Origin: Pseudoneurospora amorphoporcata
Lineage: Eukaryota > Ascomycota > Sordariomycetes > Sordariales > Sordariaceae
Direction of reading: 5' to 3'
Assembly: GCA_033297205.1 (NCBI GenBank)
Contig: MU859263.1
Span: 1-63,362 of the forward strand
Length of the DNA: 63,362 nt
The notes beneath the pieces were generated by a model. The model was not told where the DNA came from. It did not search any database and saw only the letters and a list, made by a program, of their open reading frames with translations. Positions within the stretch are counted from its first letter, which is position 1. The number at the start of each line of letters is the position of its first letter. Shown in pieces: positions 33,854-45,266 of the stretch. The position numbers and the translations under genes were made by a program.

Positions 33854-33915
33854 ACGAATGCTAGCATCATAAGATACCCAAAGCCACATCACACCCCATC
33901 ACCGGTCCTCCCTCG

Positions 33916-36343
33916 CTACCTATTACAAAACAAATCCTCCACCCCTCCTTTCCTAACCCCGCTAGCCAAAATCTCACTTTCATCCTCCTCGTCCTCCTCA
34001 TCCTCACTCGCCTTAATCTGACCCTTCCCCTTCTCCAACTTCCCACACCCCACCGCTCCTCTAAACTCATCCACATACTCCACCGCCCTCCTGTCCACCT
34101 CCGCCAAGCTCGTCGTTCTTCCCTCCCAATCCAGCAACGGCATGTCACCAAAGGGCAAAAGGTTGCCTCCGGCGGGTAAGCTATCCAGCAAGGAACCGGG
34201 GGAGAGGCTGATTTCGTCCTTCTGTTGATCTGGTGTCCCCAGGGGGTCGTTTTGGCGACCGCTGTATTCCTCCGGCGCCCGATAAAGCTCGTTATGCACG
34301 GTCGCTAGGTTCCTTGCCGTTTGGGGGCTGGGGTACAGAGTGAAGTAGCCGCGGACGCGGGCGAGACGGAGGGCGTGTTCAAGCCAGGAGGGGTAGTGCT
34401 TGCTTATTTGTTTTTGGGCGAAGAAGGCCAAGGCTGGGTTGGTGCTGGTAGCATGTTGTTGTTGTTCTTGATGAACGAACTCGAGCGATTTGGACACGAG
34501 TTTGTGGAGTTCTGTCCACTTTTGGCCGCTGTACAGAATGGCGTTGCTGCCGGGGGCTTGCCAGAGGAATGGCGTGTTGTTGGTGGGAGTCTTCTTTTGC
34601 TGTTGTTTTTGCTGCGCGCCGGTAGCCTTTTTGGAGGTAAGGGGCGGGCTGGAAGGCTTAAGGGAATCGCTTGGGTGGGTTGAGGGAAGCTCTAGACTGA
34701 TGCCGAGGAGGCGAGAGTCCCATTGTTGCATGGTGGCGGGGACAGAGTAGCTGTATTCAAGAAGCGCATATTTTAGGTCTGTGATATCGATTGTCAACGT
34801 TTGGGTTCTTCCAAAGAATCTAGTGCAAACGATAGGGATTTTGGCAGCTTACAATGATAGAAGTTACGGGACACCTCGGTATTCGGAGAAAGAACCAAAA
34901 CATGAGAGTGCTGGTTAGCGGGCCAGAAAGATTCCAGGAATCGTACTGAGCTCTCTTCTTCCGTCAAGCTCTTACGCGGGATACGGTGGCGAAGAGTCAG
35001 TTGACGAACGTGAGACGGATTATAAGCTCGAGCAGGCGGCCACTGGAAGTTCTGTAAGAATTGAGTCGTAGCGGCATCAATATCGTGAGAAAGCTCGATG
35101 GTCAAATGCGGAACAGCACAAGCGGTGAAATCCGCTGCCAACAGAGACTTAAGCAATCGAATCAGGCTTCCCGAGGTGCCGGCTGAGGCGTAGACTAGAA
35201 TCTCGACATTGACTTTGTTCCAGGCTTTGTTCGTTGACGTTAGCCACGATCATTTTGAAGAGCTGTCAACCAGTGTCGTCTCCTTACCTGCTAAAGAAGC
35301 GCTATCCAGCTTCGTCATCCAACCGAGACGTTTTTGGGCGCCCTCAGGGAGTTCTATGACAGGGAAGCCCTCCTCAGATGCCTGAGCTCTTGCAGCGACG
35401 AGGAAATACTCCTCTTCTTCGCCCGAAGCATCTACAAGCACAGCTTGCGGGTGCATGTACGTTTGGATGTGGTCTACCAGCCGAAAGTTAGATATCTACA
35501 GTTAGTTTTTTTTTCTTTTTCTTTGTTCTTTTTTCTTTGGTGGGAGCGGTTCATATTTACGGAAAGCACGAGATACGCCCTTGGAGAGGCGTGTCTTGGT
35601 CGACTCGGTCGATTTGTCCAGACGGGCGTCTACAGCTGTGTTAGCACCAACGGGTCATTGTTATCCACTCCCTGCTACAAAGAGAGCTCTATCATACCGT
35701 GAAAGATGATCTGGCAAGACTGGTCGATGCCATTAATAGCCTGCAGCTCTTCCATATCGATGTCACTTCTGCTCATGAGCGCAAAATGCACATAACTCCT
35801 CAACTCGGTCCCCATCTGGCAAGCCATTGGCAGTAACTTGGCAGCGCTCTTAAGGCTGGATGCCGCAAACAGTATGTTTTTATTCGTGGGAGACGTTCCA
35901 TGGGTCTCAAATATAGCTTGTAGCGACACAGCGAGGTTCGGAAACGTGATCGGGCCATTGTAACCAAGATCCGACACCGGCTTTATGTCGACTTCAGAAA
36001 CAGGCTTTGGGTTCGGCTTCACGGTCTCGGGCTTCGCTGGGGGCTTCCAAGGACGATCGGGATTCAACTTGGGAACACTCGGTGCGTTCGAGGGGTGTTG
36101 AGCGGGGGCGGGACGATAGACGGGGTGTCGATGGTCTCGAATCGGGTTATCTGTAGGTATGTTGTGTATGAAAAGGTAGACGAAGACGGCGACGGTCAAG
36201 GCTATAGCGAGACGTTTCAGCGTCTTACGGGGAGGAATTCGAGCGGCGTTCCAGTGCGAAGATCGGATTGTAGGAACCTTATTCCGTTTGTGATCGTCGT
36301 CTTTCTTTCCAAGCTCCTCGTTCGTCATGAAGATATTGGCCAT
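33916..36343 (-). CDS. Type II membrane glycosyltransferase-like protein
   Basis: Fungal glycosyltransferase-2-like protein of unknown substrate. Minus-strand exons 36343-35698, 35629-35561, 35473-35288, 35224-34853 and 34778-33916 give 711 residues. A short basic cytosolic tail (RIPPRKTLKRL) precedes one signal-anchor helix (AIALTVAVFVYLFI, residues about 46-60), then a Pro-rich stem and a luminal domain starting near residue 140 (FPNLAVSLQAIF). Domain landmarks are NKNILFAASSLKSAAKLLPM, HHIQTYMHPQAVLVDASGEE, VEILVYASAGTSGSLIRLL, LTIELSHDIDAATTQF, HVLVLSPNTEVSRNFYHYLK and WDSRLLGISLELP. The acceptor at 35474 was chosen over a nearer AG that gives a stop. The C-terminus is acidic. Golgi or ER location is expected from topology. 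The family name is from memory of similar fungal proteins, so the enzymatic role is less certain than the gene model. Confidence 0.78.
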
Positions 36344-37188
36344 GGCGACTTAGTGGCGAAAAGGAGATGGGCTTCCGAAGGAATGGGTGGCTGGCTTCGA
36401 GCAGCTGGTTGAGGCGAGATCAGAAGATGGCGCGCTTTGCATAAACATGGATATGTCTAATCGCCCCAGGTGTGCGATTCGAGAATTGGTGTTGGCACCT
36501 CTCGCAGCTGACGTTTCGAGGCGGTTGTTGTGAGGTTATTCGCGTACGTTTTGCGGTTGCGCCGCGCAAATGGAAGACAATGTCGAGGAATGGTCCCCCA
36601 GTTTCGATTGATCTCGGGCCCCTGCCGGTGTTTCAGATCCCTGTAAGACCTGCTACAACACGCTGCTCTTCAGATGATGTCGGCGACACGAGATGGAAGA
36701 CAAAGTTCATCTGCCCGCTTTCAGTCTAATGTTCGGGGAGGAAAGTTTCCAGAGCTTCGGAATTGAATTGAAAGATTGAACTTGCGATAACAGTCACAAA
36801 ACGTGGCTCAAGGATAAAGTGCAGAGGACGGCAGTTCCGCAGTTGCGCCTTGTCGATCCCATCCCCACTTGCCAAGACATGCTCTGGGTCAAGCAGTTGG
36901 GGAAGCCCCACCTAGCTCGACTAGGTAGGTGGAGACCCCTGTCTGATGCGGAAACAGTGGGGCGGACGGTTCATGTCGAAAGGTGCAGTGGGGCAACGAA
37001 CATTCGCAAATTGGAGAAAAGCTCTGGATTTTTTTCTGCAAGCTTCAGTCTTCTTCTCCCCCATCACTTCACTACCTACCATCAAAGCTTTCTTTTCCCT
37101 GCCGCCCACTGACAATCCTATATCATCCTTAGCCATCCCGACCTTCTATTCCTCCAACAACTGCCTACTCACTATTCGCTATTACACA
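36344..37188. other. Divergent promoter region, glycosyltransferase-like gene / SYO1
   Basis: 845 bp between divergent start codons. The SYO1 frame remains open upstream for 81 codons from an ATG at 36946, but those residues are low in conservation features; the region is best read as promoter and leader. Confidence 0.5.
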
Positions 37189-39300
37189 ATGGGCAAGTCT
37201 CGCAAGAATAGAGTCCGGCCTAATCGCGCCGACCCTATCGCGAAGCCTGTAAAGCCCCCCTCGGACCCCGAGCTGGCTGCGTTGCGCGAGGCCCGCATTC
37301 TTCCCGTCGTCAAGGACCTACAGAGCGCCGATATCAAGTCTCGCACCGCCGCTGCTGGTGCCATCGCAAACATTGTCCAGGACACCAAGTGCAGAAAGCT
37401 TCTGCTTCGCGAACAAATCGTTCCTATCGTTCTTACCGAGACCCTTACCGACAACAGCATTGACAGCCGCGCCGCCGGCTGGGAAATCCTCAAGGTTCTC
37501 GTCCAGGAGGAGGAAAGCGATTTCTGCGTCCATCTTTACAGACTCGACGTCCTGACCGCCATCGAACATGCCGCCAAGGCCCTCAACGAAACGCTTGCGT
37601 CAACCGAGCCTCCCTTTTCGAAGCTTACCAAAGCCCAACAACGCATTGTATGGGATATGAGCAATTCCCTCCTCGTCCTCCTCAACTCCCTTGCCCTCGC
37701 TCGCGATGAGATTCTTGACGCCATTGTCGCCAACCAGAACGTCGTTCGCTTCCTCTTCCGCATTGTAGTCACCGATGCCGTTCCCCAGGAGGCCTTCGAG
37801 GAGACCCTTTCCTGCCTCATGACGCTTTCCGAAGACAACCTACCCCTCGGCCAAGCCATCACCGACGACCAAGAGACCCGGTGCTACGATAAGCTGCTCG
37901 AGCTTGTGACTGCTGGCGGCCCCCGCTCCGTGTTCGCTTGCGGAGTCCTCCACAATGTGTTTGCGTCGCTCCAGTGGTTGGATCACAGCCCAGGCAAGGA
38001 TGGCGCTTGCGATGCCATGCTTGTTCCAAGCTTATCCAAGGCCTTGGAGCAGCCTCCACCGAGCAGCAAGGACAATGGCCAGGCCGACAGCTGGGCTCAG
38101 ATGATGCAGGCTGCTCTCGAGATCGTTGCATCGATAGGAACGGATTTGCAGACCGCATTGGAAAAGGGCAACCGCCCTGTGCCTGGTGCTGCGGCCAAGG
38201 ATCAAGAGTGGAATGGATTCGAAGAGGCCGAGAAGGATGACGACGCTATGGACGTTGACGAGGGCTCTGGTGAGGATAAGGACGATGAGGAGGACGACGA
38301 GGACGATGAGGAGGACGACGAGGACGATGAGGAGGAGGAGGAGGAGGAGGAAGCCGACGAGGAAGAGGGTGATTCAGATGATGAGGAGTTCGACGAAGCC
38401 GACTTGGAAAAGGTTACCGGCATGGACTCCGAAAACGACAACGAAGGCGACTTGGACGATCTACCCACCCTGCGCGAACTCATAAACAAGGCAATTCCTC
38501 AGCTTATCCGGTTGACCAATATCGCCGTGGATGATGACAACAGCATAGCCATTCAGGGCCACGCCATCAGCGCGCTCAACAACATTGCGTGGACCATTTC
38601 ATGCATCGACTTCTCTGAAGGCGAGAACACCAACATTTGGAAGGCGTGGGCCCCCGCCGGAAAGAAAATCTGGCAGCGGACCATCTCCCCTATTCTGGAA
38701 GCCGACAGCGCCGACCTGCAGCTAGCCACCCAAGTAACCAGCCTCGCATGGGCTGTGGCCCGTAGCCTCAGCGGCACCACCCCTCTCGGCAAGAACGAGC
38801 ACCGCAAATTCATGTCTCTTTACCAGGTGTCCAAGGCGCAGCAACAAAATGCTATCACGCCTGATGAGAACAAGGAGCAACAGCCTCAGGAAGATCCCTT
38901 CCAAGGCCTTGGCGTCAAGTGCATTGGTGTTCTCGGTGCTCTTGCCCGCGACCCCACCCCTATCGATATCAACAGGGAGGTTGGTGTCTTCTTGATGACC
39001 CTCCTCGGTAGTGCCGAGGAGCCCGGTGTTGCCCCGGCGGACATCATTCAGGCACTCAACGAAGTTTTCGATATCTATGGTGACGAAGAGTACACGTGCG
39101 ACGCCGAGGTATTCTGGAAGGACGGTTTCCTCAATCACTTGGAGGAGCTCCAGCCCAAGTTGAAGGCTGTTGCCAAGGGCATCAACAAGAGGAACTTTGA
39201 GGAGCTGAGGATAAAGGCCGACGAGGCATTGGTAAACCTGGGAAGGTTTGTGCAGTACAAAAAGAAGCATGCGCCTAAGGTGAAGGAGGCGAAGAAGTAA
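37189..39300 (+). CDS. SYO1: SYO1 symportin, co-importer of Rpl5 and Rpl11
   Basis: Transport adaptor and chaperone that carries the 5S RNP proteins uL18 (Rpl5) and uL5 (Rpl11) together into the nucleus with Kap104. A single exon of 703 residues starts MGKSRKNRVRPNRADPIAKP; this basic start resembles the family's Kap104 import signal, and it was preferred over the upstream in-frame ATG at 36946. ARM/HEAT helices follow (ADIKSRTAAAGAIANIVQ, CRKLLLREQIVPIVL, IDSRAAGWEILKVLV). A long acidic loop (about residues 345-410, DDEEDDE repeats) interrupts the repeats, as in known Syo1, and is the Rpl11-binding insertion in the family. The C-terminal HEAT half runs to a basic tail KKKHAPKVKEAKK. Confidence 0.93.
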   Translation: MGKSRKNRVRPNRADPIAKPVKPPSDPELAALREARILPVVKDLQSADIKSRTAAAGAIANIVQDTKCRKLLLREQIVPIVLTETLTDNSIDSRAAGWEILKVLVQEEESDFCVHLYRLDVLTAIEHAAKALNETLASTEPPFSKLTKAQQRIVWDMSNSLLVLLNSLALARDEILDAIVANQNVVRFLFRIVVTDAVPQEAFEETLSCLMTLSEDNLPLGQAITDDQETRCYDKLLELVTAGGPRSVFACGVLHNVFASLQWLDHSPGKDGACDAMLVPSLSKALEQPPPSSKDNGQADSWAQMMQAALEIVASIGTDLQTALEKGNRPVPGAAAKDQEWNGFEEAEKDDDAMDVDEGSGEDKDDEEDDEDDEEDDEDDEEEEEEEEADEEEGDSDDEEFDEADLEKVTGMDSENDNEGDLDDLPTLRELINKAIPQLIRLTNIAVDDDNSIAIQGHAISALNNIAWTISCIDFSEGENTNIWKAWAPAGKKIWQRTISPILEADSADLQLATQVTSLAWAVARSLSGTTPLGKNEHRKFMSLYQVSKAQQQNAITPDENKEQQPQEDPFQGLGVKCIGVLGALARDPTPIDINREVGVFLMTLLGSAEEPGVAPADIIQALNEVFDIYGDEEYTCDAEVFWKDGFLNHLEELQPKLKAVAKGINKRNFEELRIKADEALVNLGRFVQYKKKHAPKVKEAKK
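38281..38340 (+). repeat. 21-bp tandem repeat inside the SYO1 acidic loop
   Basis: Two perfect copies and a partial third of a 21-bp unit (GACGATGAGGAGGACGACGA plus G) encode DDEEDDE blocks. Repeat expansion or contraction would change the acidic loop length without breaking the frame. Confidence 0.85.
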
Positions 39301-39976
39301 ATCTCCCACCTTCTCGGTCCTGGGGTGACTTACGAGTGTTGAAATCATTGTCGTCGAATTTACAAATCTGCGATATATACTCATACAAGGCACGCACAAC
39401 CTACAAGTTACAAAAGAGCTGGAGCATTTACGAGGAGGAAGACGAAGACAAGGAGTTCATGGAGAAAAGATAGCAGGTGGGGAGGAGATACCCGACGTAC
39501 CGTCAAACTTGTCAGCTGATAGAAGATTAAGAAAATGTGAGACTGGTGCAAAAGCTAGGAATAGAGAGAGGTGTCAATACAAATAACAAGATCCACGCTC
39601 ATGGCATGTGCGGGACGACAAACCAATCTTTAAGCGGGAATCTCGACTATCAGATGACGTAACTGCCAAGATGATACCTGAAAATGATGCCTCCTTGAAG
39701 GCTTTGGTCAGGTTCAGGTAAGAAGTTGTGTTATATCTCTTCAAGTTCTGACTCACATGTATGTCCGTCGCGTAGTATATGTAGGTCCATTAAGCACCGT
39801 GTCCCAAAATCGACCAATTCGTGACTCCAGCTTCCCGCATAAGTCCCAATCCTCCAATGCCCGAATAATAGCTTCCTTCAACCCTTTTATAAGCCCCGCT
39901 GCTGCGTAGTCGACGAACACATATCGCAATTGCCGTAAAGTACTGCTGCGCACGCTCTCCTGTGTTGTTGATCAGT
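39301..39976. other. Convergent 3' region, SYO1 / J-domain gene
   Basis: No supported gene. A 66-codon minus-strand ORF (39953-39753) begins 24 bases past the J-domain stop codon and reads as a plausible amphipathic peptide (GLIKGLKEAIIRALEDWD), but nothing supports its translation. Confidence 0.45.
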
Positions 39977-40758
39977 TCAGCCGATAGGCTTCAACTTCTT
40001 TTTCTTTTTCTTGTCCGAATCCCCGGACTTGCCCTTCTGGAACGCACGCCAACTATCGATGCGTTGATCCCTCGTCTTCTCCCAGTCCTCTTCATGCTGC
40101 CTCTTGCGCTTGCGCTGCTCCATCTCCTCGTCCGCTTTCCGCTGCTCGCGACCTTCTTCCTGCATCTGCGCCTTGAGCTGCCTGCGTCGTCGCTGCTCGT
40201 TCTCGATCAGCACGAACTTGGTCTTGTCCTGCCACTTCTTCTCGAACTCGGCCGTCCTCAGCTCCGGGCTGTCGACAGTCCACTTGTTCTCGCGGATCAG
40301 CAGCATGCGCGCGTCCGCGATGGCTTCGTCGAGGGTCTGCCGGTGCTTCTCGTCCATTAACTCGGTCTGCGCCTTCTTCAGTCGGTCGAACGCCTCGGGT
40401 GCCAAGGGGTTCTTTGTCTTGTCGGGATGAATCAAAAGGGACTTTTTGCGGTAGGCGATCTTGATGTCGGATTCGGTCACGCCGGGCTTGAGGCCCAGGA
40501 CTGTGTAGGCGTCGAGCCGGAAGGCTTTGAGGATACGGTCTATTTCGGCATCCTGTAGGATTTGGAGTGTCAGTAACACTGCAATTGACCATGCTGGAGG
40601 TCGTGAAATTGGGCGTCGTGGTTGTGTTCACGTGCCTTCTCCCACTCCTTGGCTTCAGATTCCAGCACTTCGAGCGCATCCCGAGTGTCGGCAGGGGTTT
40701 CATCTTTGACGTCTTTTACGTCTTTCACATCCTTCGCATCCTTCGTGTCTGTCGCCAT
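39977..40758 (-). CDS. J-domain protein, DNAJC8/Spf31-like
   Basis: Hsp70 co-chaperone of the DNAJC8/Spf31 type, linked to the spliceosome in other eukaryotes. Minus-strand exons 40758-40636 and 40552-39977 give 232 residues. The start is a Lys-Asp repeat (KDAKDVKDVKDVKDE). The J domain, near residues 55-115, reads DAYTVLGLKPGV, IAYRKKSLLIHPDKTKNP (intact HPD) and FDRLKKAQTELM. A long basic helix-rich C-terminus (ENEQRRRRQLKAQ, EQRKRKRQHEE) ends KKKKKKLKPIG, a likely nuclear signal. The only phase-0 junction that joins EAKEWEK to DAEIDRILKAF uses a GC donor (AAG|GCACGT) with a normal CAG acceptor. Divergent from DBP10. Confidence 0.88.
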
Positions 40759-41190
40759 ACTGTCGCAAAGCTGAATGTGGGTACCCGGGAGTATCTAGGG
40801 TCAGTCAGGATTGTTGCTTTATGGAGGGCCCTTGAAAGTTGCGGGAATGCTGTCAACTTGAACAAAACGGAATGAAACTCGGGGGAAGTTCAGGGAACGA
40901 AGTCCAGCAGTTGCGACAAGGCGGGAGCGCGAAAGCGCAGCGAACGCACGCGGCAGCTGCCAAGACCCTTCCTTGGGTGTAATTGATAAGCTGATAAGCG
41001 TCACATCGGCCCCACTAAAAAGTCGACCATCCAAAATTTACGGGTGACGGGCAGGCATTGATCGCTACAGTTGACAGCGACCCTCAGACCCCATCATCAT
41101 CACCAAAACTCCAACCCACCCCATCCGTCTTTGCATCTTCAGTTGGGCGACTTTGTGCTGCAATTGACAGCAACACAGCCTTCGCCCATA
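40759..41190. other. Divergent promoter region, J-domain gene / DBP10
   Basis: 432 bp shared upstream region. It holds a short palindrome GGCAGCTGCC near 40954 and GATAAG cores near 40986; no gene. Confidence 0.5.
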
Positions 41191-44056
41191 ATGAAAAGAC
41201 GCGCGCCGTCCCCCACACCGTCCGAGAACGAGGTCGACATTGCCGGTGCTTTGTTCAACGACGACAGCGACTTCGAAGACAACAGCAGCAAGCACCACAC
41301 CAAGAAGGGAGCCGTTACGAACAGCGGTCTCGACCTCGATTTTAACGATCTTCTCGGTAACAGCGACAATGCGCTACCTAGCTTCAACGGCGAGGGCGAT
41401 GACGGAGACGAGGCCTTCATCGCTTCGCTCACGCGGAGCTCGCAAAGAAAGTCCTCCAACATTCAAGGAAAATCAGTCAAGAAGGGTGGAGGTTTCCAGG
41501 CAATGGGTGCGTAGTCTCCCACCCCATGGTACAAGGTCATGACGCTTGAAGCAGACGCTGATACTTATCCTAGGTCTAAACGCCCATCTCCTCCGAGCGA
41601 TTACCAGAAAAGGCTTCTCCGTCCCGACCCCCATTCAGCGCAAAGCGATTCCCCTGGTCCTGGAGAGAAAGGATGTGGTGGGCATGGCCAGAACCGGTTC
41701 CGGAAAGACTGCAGCTTTCGTCATTCCCATGATTGAGAGGCTAAAGGGACACAGTCCGCGTGTTGGCGCGAGGGCACTTATCATGTCCCCCTCGCGTGAA
41801 CTTGCGTTGCAGACCCTCAAGGTCGTCAAGGAGCTCGGTAGAGGTACCGATCTCAAGACCGTATTGCTCGTCGGTGGCGACAGCCTGGAAGAGCAGTTCG
41901 GCATGATGGCCTCCAACCCCGATATTATCATCGCCACACCAGGTCGTTTCCTCCATCTCAAGGTCGAAATGAACCTGTCCTTGGCCTCCATCAAATACGT
42001 CGTCTTCGATGAAGCCGATCGCCTGTTCGAAATGGGTTTTGCTACCGAGTTGACCGAAATTCTCCACGCCCTCCCTCCTTCCAGACAGACGCTTCTTTTC
42101 TCTGCGACACTCCCATCGTCCTTGGTCGAATTCGCCAGAGCCGGTCTTCAAGAGCCAAGCCTTGTCAGATTGGATGCCGAAACCAAGGTGTCGCCCGATC
42201 TCGAGAGTGCTTTCTTCGCAGTAAAGGGCGGCGAAAAGGAAGGTGCTCTTCTTCATCTTCTACACGACGTCATCAAGGTCCCCTTGGGTGCGCCAGAGGG
42301 CACAAAAGACGAGAGTGACGAATTGCAGGCAAAAAAAAGGAAACGCGAGTATAGGCCGAATCCCAAGGAGAAGCCGACGGAATACTCGACCATTGTCTTC
42401 ACAGCAACGAAACATCACGTCGAGTACATTGCGAACCTGTTGAAGCTCGCAGGCTTCGCCGTGTCCTACGTTTACGGTTCACTTGACCAGACGGCCCGTT
42501 TGATTCAAGTCGACAATTTCCGTAGGGGAAGAACGCATATCCTCGTGGTCACCGATGTCGCCGCCCGTGGTATCGATATGCCTGCTCTCGCCAACGTCAT
42601 CAACTACGATTTCCCATCTCAGCCCAAGATCTTCGTCCATCGTGTCGGTCGTACAGCTCGTGCGGGTCAGCGTGGTTGGGCTTATGGTTTGGTCCGTCAG
42701 TCGGACCTTCCATATCTACTTGATCTACAGCTCTTCCTGGGAAGGAAACTTATTATCGGCCACGACACAAAGAATCCTTCCTTTGCGGCAGATGTCGTGG
42801 TTGGAACACTAAAGAGAGAAGGAGTGGATGTTAACATTGAGTGGGTTGAAAAGGCGCTGAAGGAGAGTGCTGATCTCAGCGCACTGAAGGGTGTTGCCGC
42901 AAAGGCCGAGAAGCTCTACATGAAGACGAGGAACTCTGCCTCGAGCCAGAGCGCTAAGAGGGCCCGCGAGGTTGCGCAGTCAAGGGGCTGGACACAGCTC
43001 CATCCTTTGTTTGGAGAGGAAGCCGCTGAATCCCAGGCAGCCCGTGATGATCTTCTCAACAGGATAAACCGTTTCAAGCCTCAAGAAACCATCTTTGAGC
43101 TTGGCCCCAAGGGCAAGTCTAGCCGTAACAAGGCCGCGGAAGTTGTACGGAATATGCGTTCCAGATTCAAGGAGCGCAAGACTACTAACGAAGAGGAGGA
43201 TGAGGACGTGGACATGGAGGATGCCGAGGGTAAGCCTGAAGGCGAGGAGACCAACGCGTTCGAAGACTTTGAAGAAGAGGGAGAAGAGGAAGAGGCGGAA
43301 GAGGCGGAGGCTAAGGAAGACCCATACGCCGACGACTCGGACTCTGAGATGGAGGTCACAGTTTCCAGCAGCATGCATACGAAGAAGAAGGGTGGCCCGG
43401 TCAGCTTCCAAGACCCCGAGATCTTTATGTCCTACACGCCCCGCACCACCAGCATGGCGGAGGAGAAGGCTTACGGTGTTCACTCGGGCGGCTACAGCGG
43501 CAACAGCTTCATCGAGGCCGCTCGCGACGCTACCATGGACCTGACCAACGACGACAGCGCCAAGAACTTCGGTACTGCCGCGAAGCCCAAGATGCGTTGG
43601 GACAAGCGTCACAGCAAGTACGTGGCCGTCGCCAACGACGAGGACGGCTCCAAGGGCGCCAAGATGATTCGCGGCGAGTCCGGTGTCAAGATTGCCGCCT
43701 CGTTCAAGAGCGGCCGCTTCGACCGCTGGCGCAAGGACAACCGCCTCGGCAAGCTGCCCACGGTCGGCGAGACGGAGAAGTCGCAGCTCATCCGCAACTT
43801 TGGTGCTCAACCCGGCCAGCCGCGGTACAAGCACAAGATGGAGAAGGCGCCCAAGGATGCGGATAAGTTCAGGGACGATTACCATGTCCGCAAGAAGCGT
43901 GTTGCTGAGGCCAAGGAGAAGAGAATCGGCAAGTACAAGGATGGGGAGGGTAGCAAGAGGGAGCTCAAGACTGCCACGGATATCCGTAAGGCGAGGGCGA
44001 TCGCGGAGAAGAAGCGGGAGAAGAACGCTAGACCCGCGAAGAGGCAGAAAAGGTGA
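41191..44056 (+). CDS. DBP10: ATP-dependent RNA helicase DBP10
   Basis: Nucleolar DEAD-box helicase for 60S subunit assembly. Exons 41191-41506 and 41574-44056, joined across a 67-nt intron, give 932 residues. The N-terminal acidic and Ser-rich region is followed by the helicase core: Q motif (GFSVPTPIQ), I (ARTGSGKTAA), Ia (PSRELALQ), Ib (TPGR), II (DEAD in VVFDEADRLFEMGF), III (SAT), IV (STIVFTATKHH), V (TDVAARGID) and VI (HRVGRTARAGQRG). A second acidic segment lies near residues 640-690. The C-terminal DBP10CT domain includes VSFQDPEIFMSYTP and RWDKRHSKYV, which separate this helicase from other DEAD-box paralogues. The tail is strongly basic. Confidence 0.95.
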
Positions 44057-45266
44057 AGCGGTTGTTGTCAAGTTAATACCAAGGAACGACGGTTTGTTTC
44101 AGCAGCAGCAAGTAGCACTAGCTAGCACAATTGGTTATCAGTTTCAAGGCTTTACCTTCATGACGATCCCAATGTTCGATGTCCATCGCTTGTCCATTTG
44201 AGGATTCGTTTCATACTTTACCCTAACCCTGAATGTTCATACTCTTTATCGGACCCAGCGATGCATCACACTTCACCAACAGAAGACTGGCGAACGAATT
44301 GCTGTCTTCCAAAGAGCTAGTTACGTCGTCATACGCCGGATATCGTGCCCGAATAGCATTGTTGCGCCGTTAGTGAGGTCGTAACACAGTTAGGTACGGT
44401 CGAACGGTTGGGTTTTACCACGTGCAATGGCTCATGGCTGCTGCAGCCCAAAGCCGGTTTGGGTATCACCGTTCTCAACCGATTGCTTCATCTGAGGATA
44501 CTATTGGTTCATAATTAGTCTGGTGTGATTATTGATACATCGGTGGGTGTGGTACCTGTTGTGCGTTGGTGGTGCAAGGCCTTGATTGTTGAGGTACACC
44601 ACTGCCCTGGTATTGTGCTCTTGATTAACGGAATATGTGTCTTTCGAATGGCAGTATTGATGAGTGGCTTATTTATATCGGTGGTGCAAGACAAACTTGA
44701 CTGTCGTCAAGCAACATTCACATATTTACCATCGAAAAGGAAGTATGTGGGCGAAGAAAGCTTCTGCCCAACCACACCACACCACCAATTATCTCAATTC
44801 AGTTGGTGACCAAACATCAGGACAAACGGTGTTACCAAGAGATATGCGAAAAGGCCAAGGAAAACAAGCCTTCGCCCAGCTCAATGACGATGGAGTATCC
44901 CCGTTACACAAACGGAAATGTGGAAGATCTGAATCATTCATCAGCATCGGGAAATCTCATGGCATTTCATGGCGATCGCTTGGCGAAAAGCTTGACTGCG
45001 CTCTCCATTGATGTCTGTAACCCCATGTCGTAAGAAAGGCGGTGGCCGGTTGGGAGCATCAGCAGAGAGTTCAGTTTGTCTCTTGTCGGCATATGGACAT
45101 GTCGAGATCCTGTAGGTCACCGGCGCGGTATTACAACATGGTTATTTTGTTTCGTTTCCTGGCAGTTTTGATGCCCCGGTGATGATGTTTTGGATGGAGT
45201 ACATTGTAAGTTGTAGCGTGGATACCGACGTCATACAGGGGTCGTGGGCCCGACGTTAGAGCGGCC
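44057..45266. other. Intergenic region downstream of DBP10
   Basis: No supported gene. CCCTAACCCT, a telomere-like motif, lies at 44221-44230. ORFs at 44525-45033 overlap in two frames and lack family features. Confidence 0.45.

Noticed and set aside
42980..44071. 363-codon minus-strand ORF antisense to DBP10
   Set aside because: It mirrors the charged, C-ending codons of the helicase C-terminus; the Leu-rich translation has no domain and the sense gene is certain.
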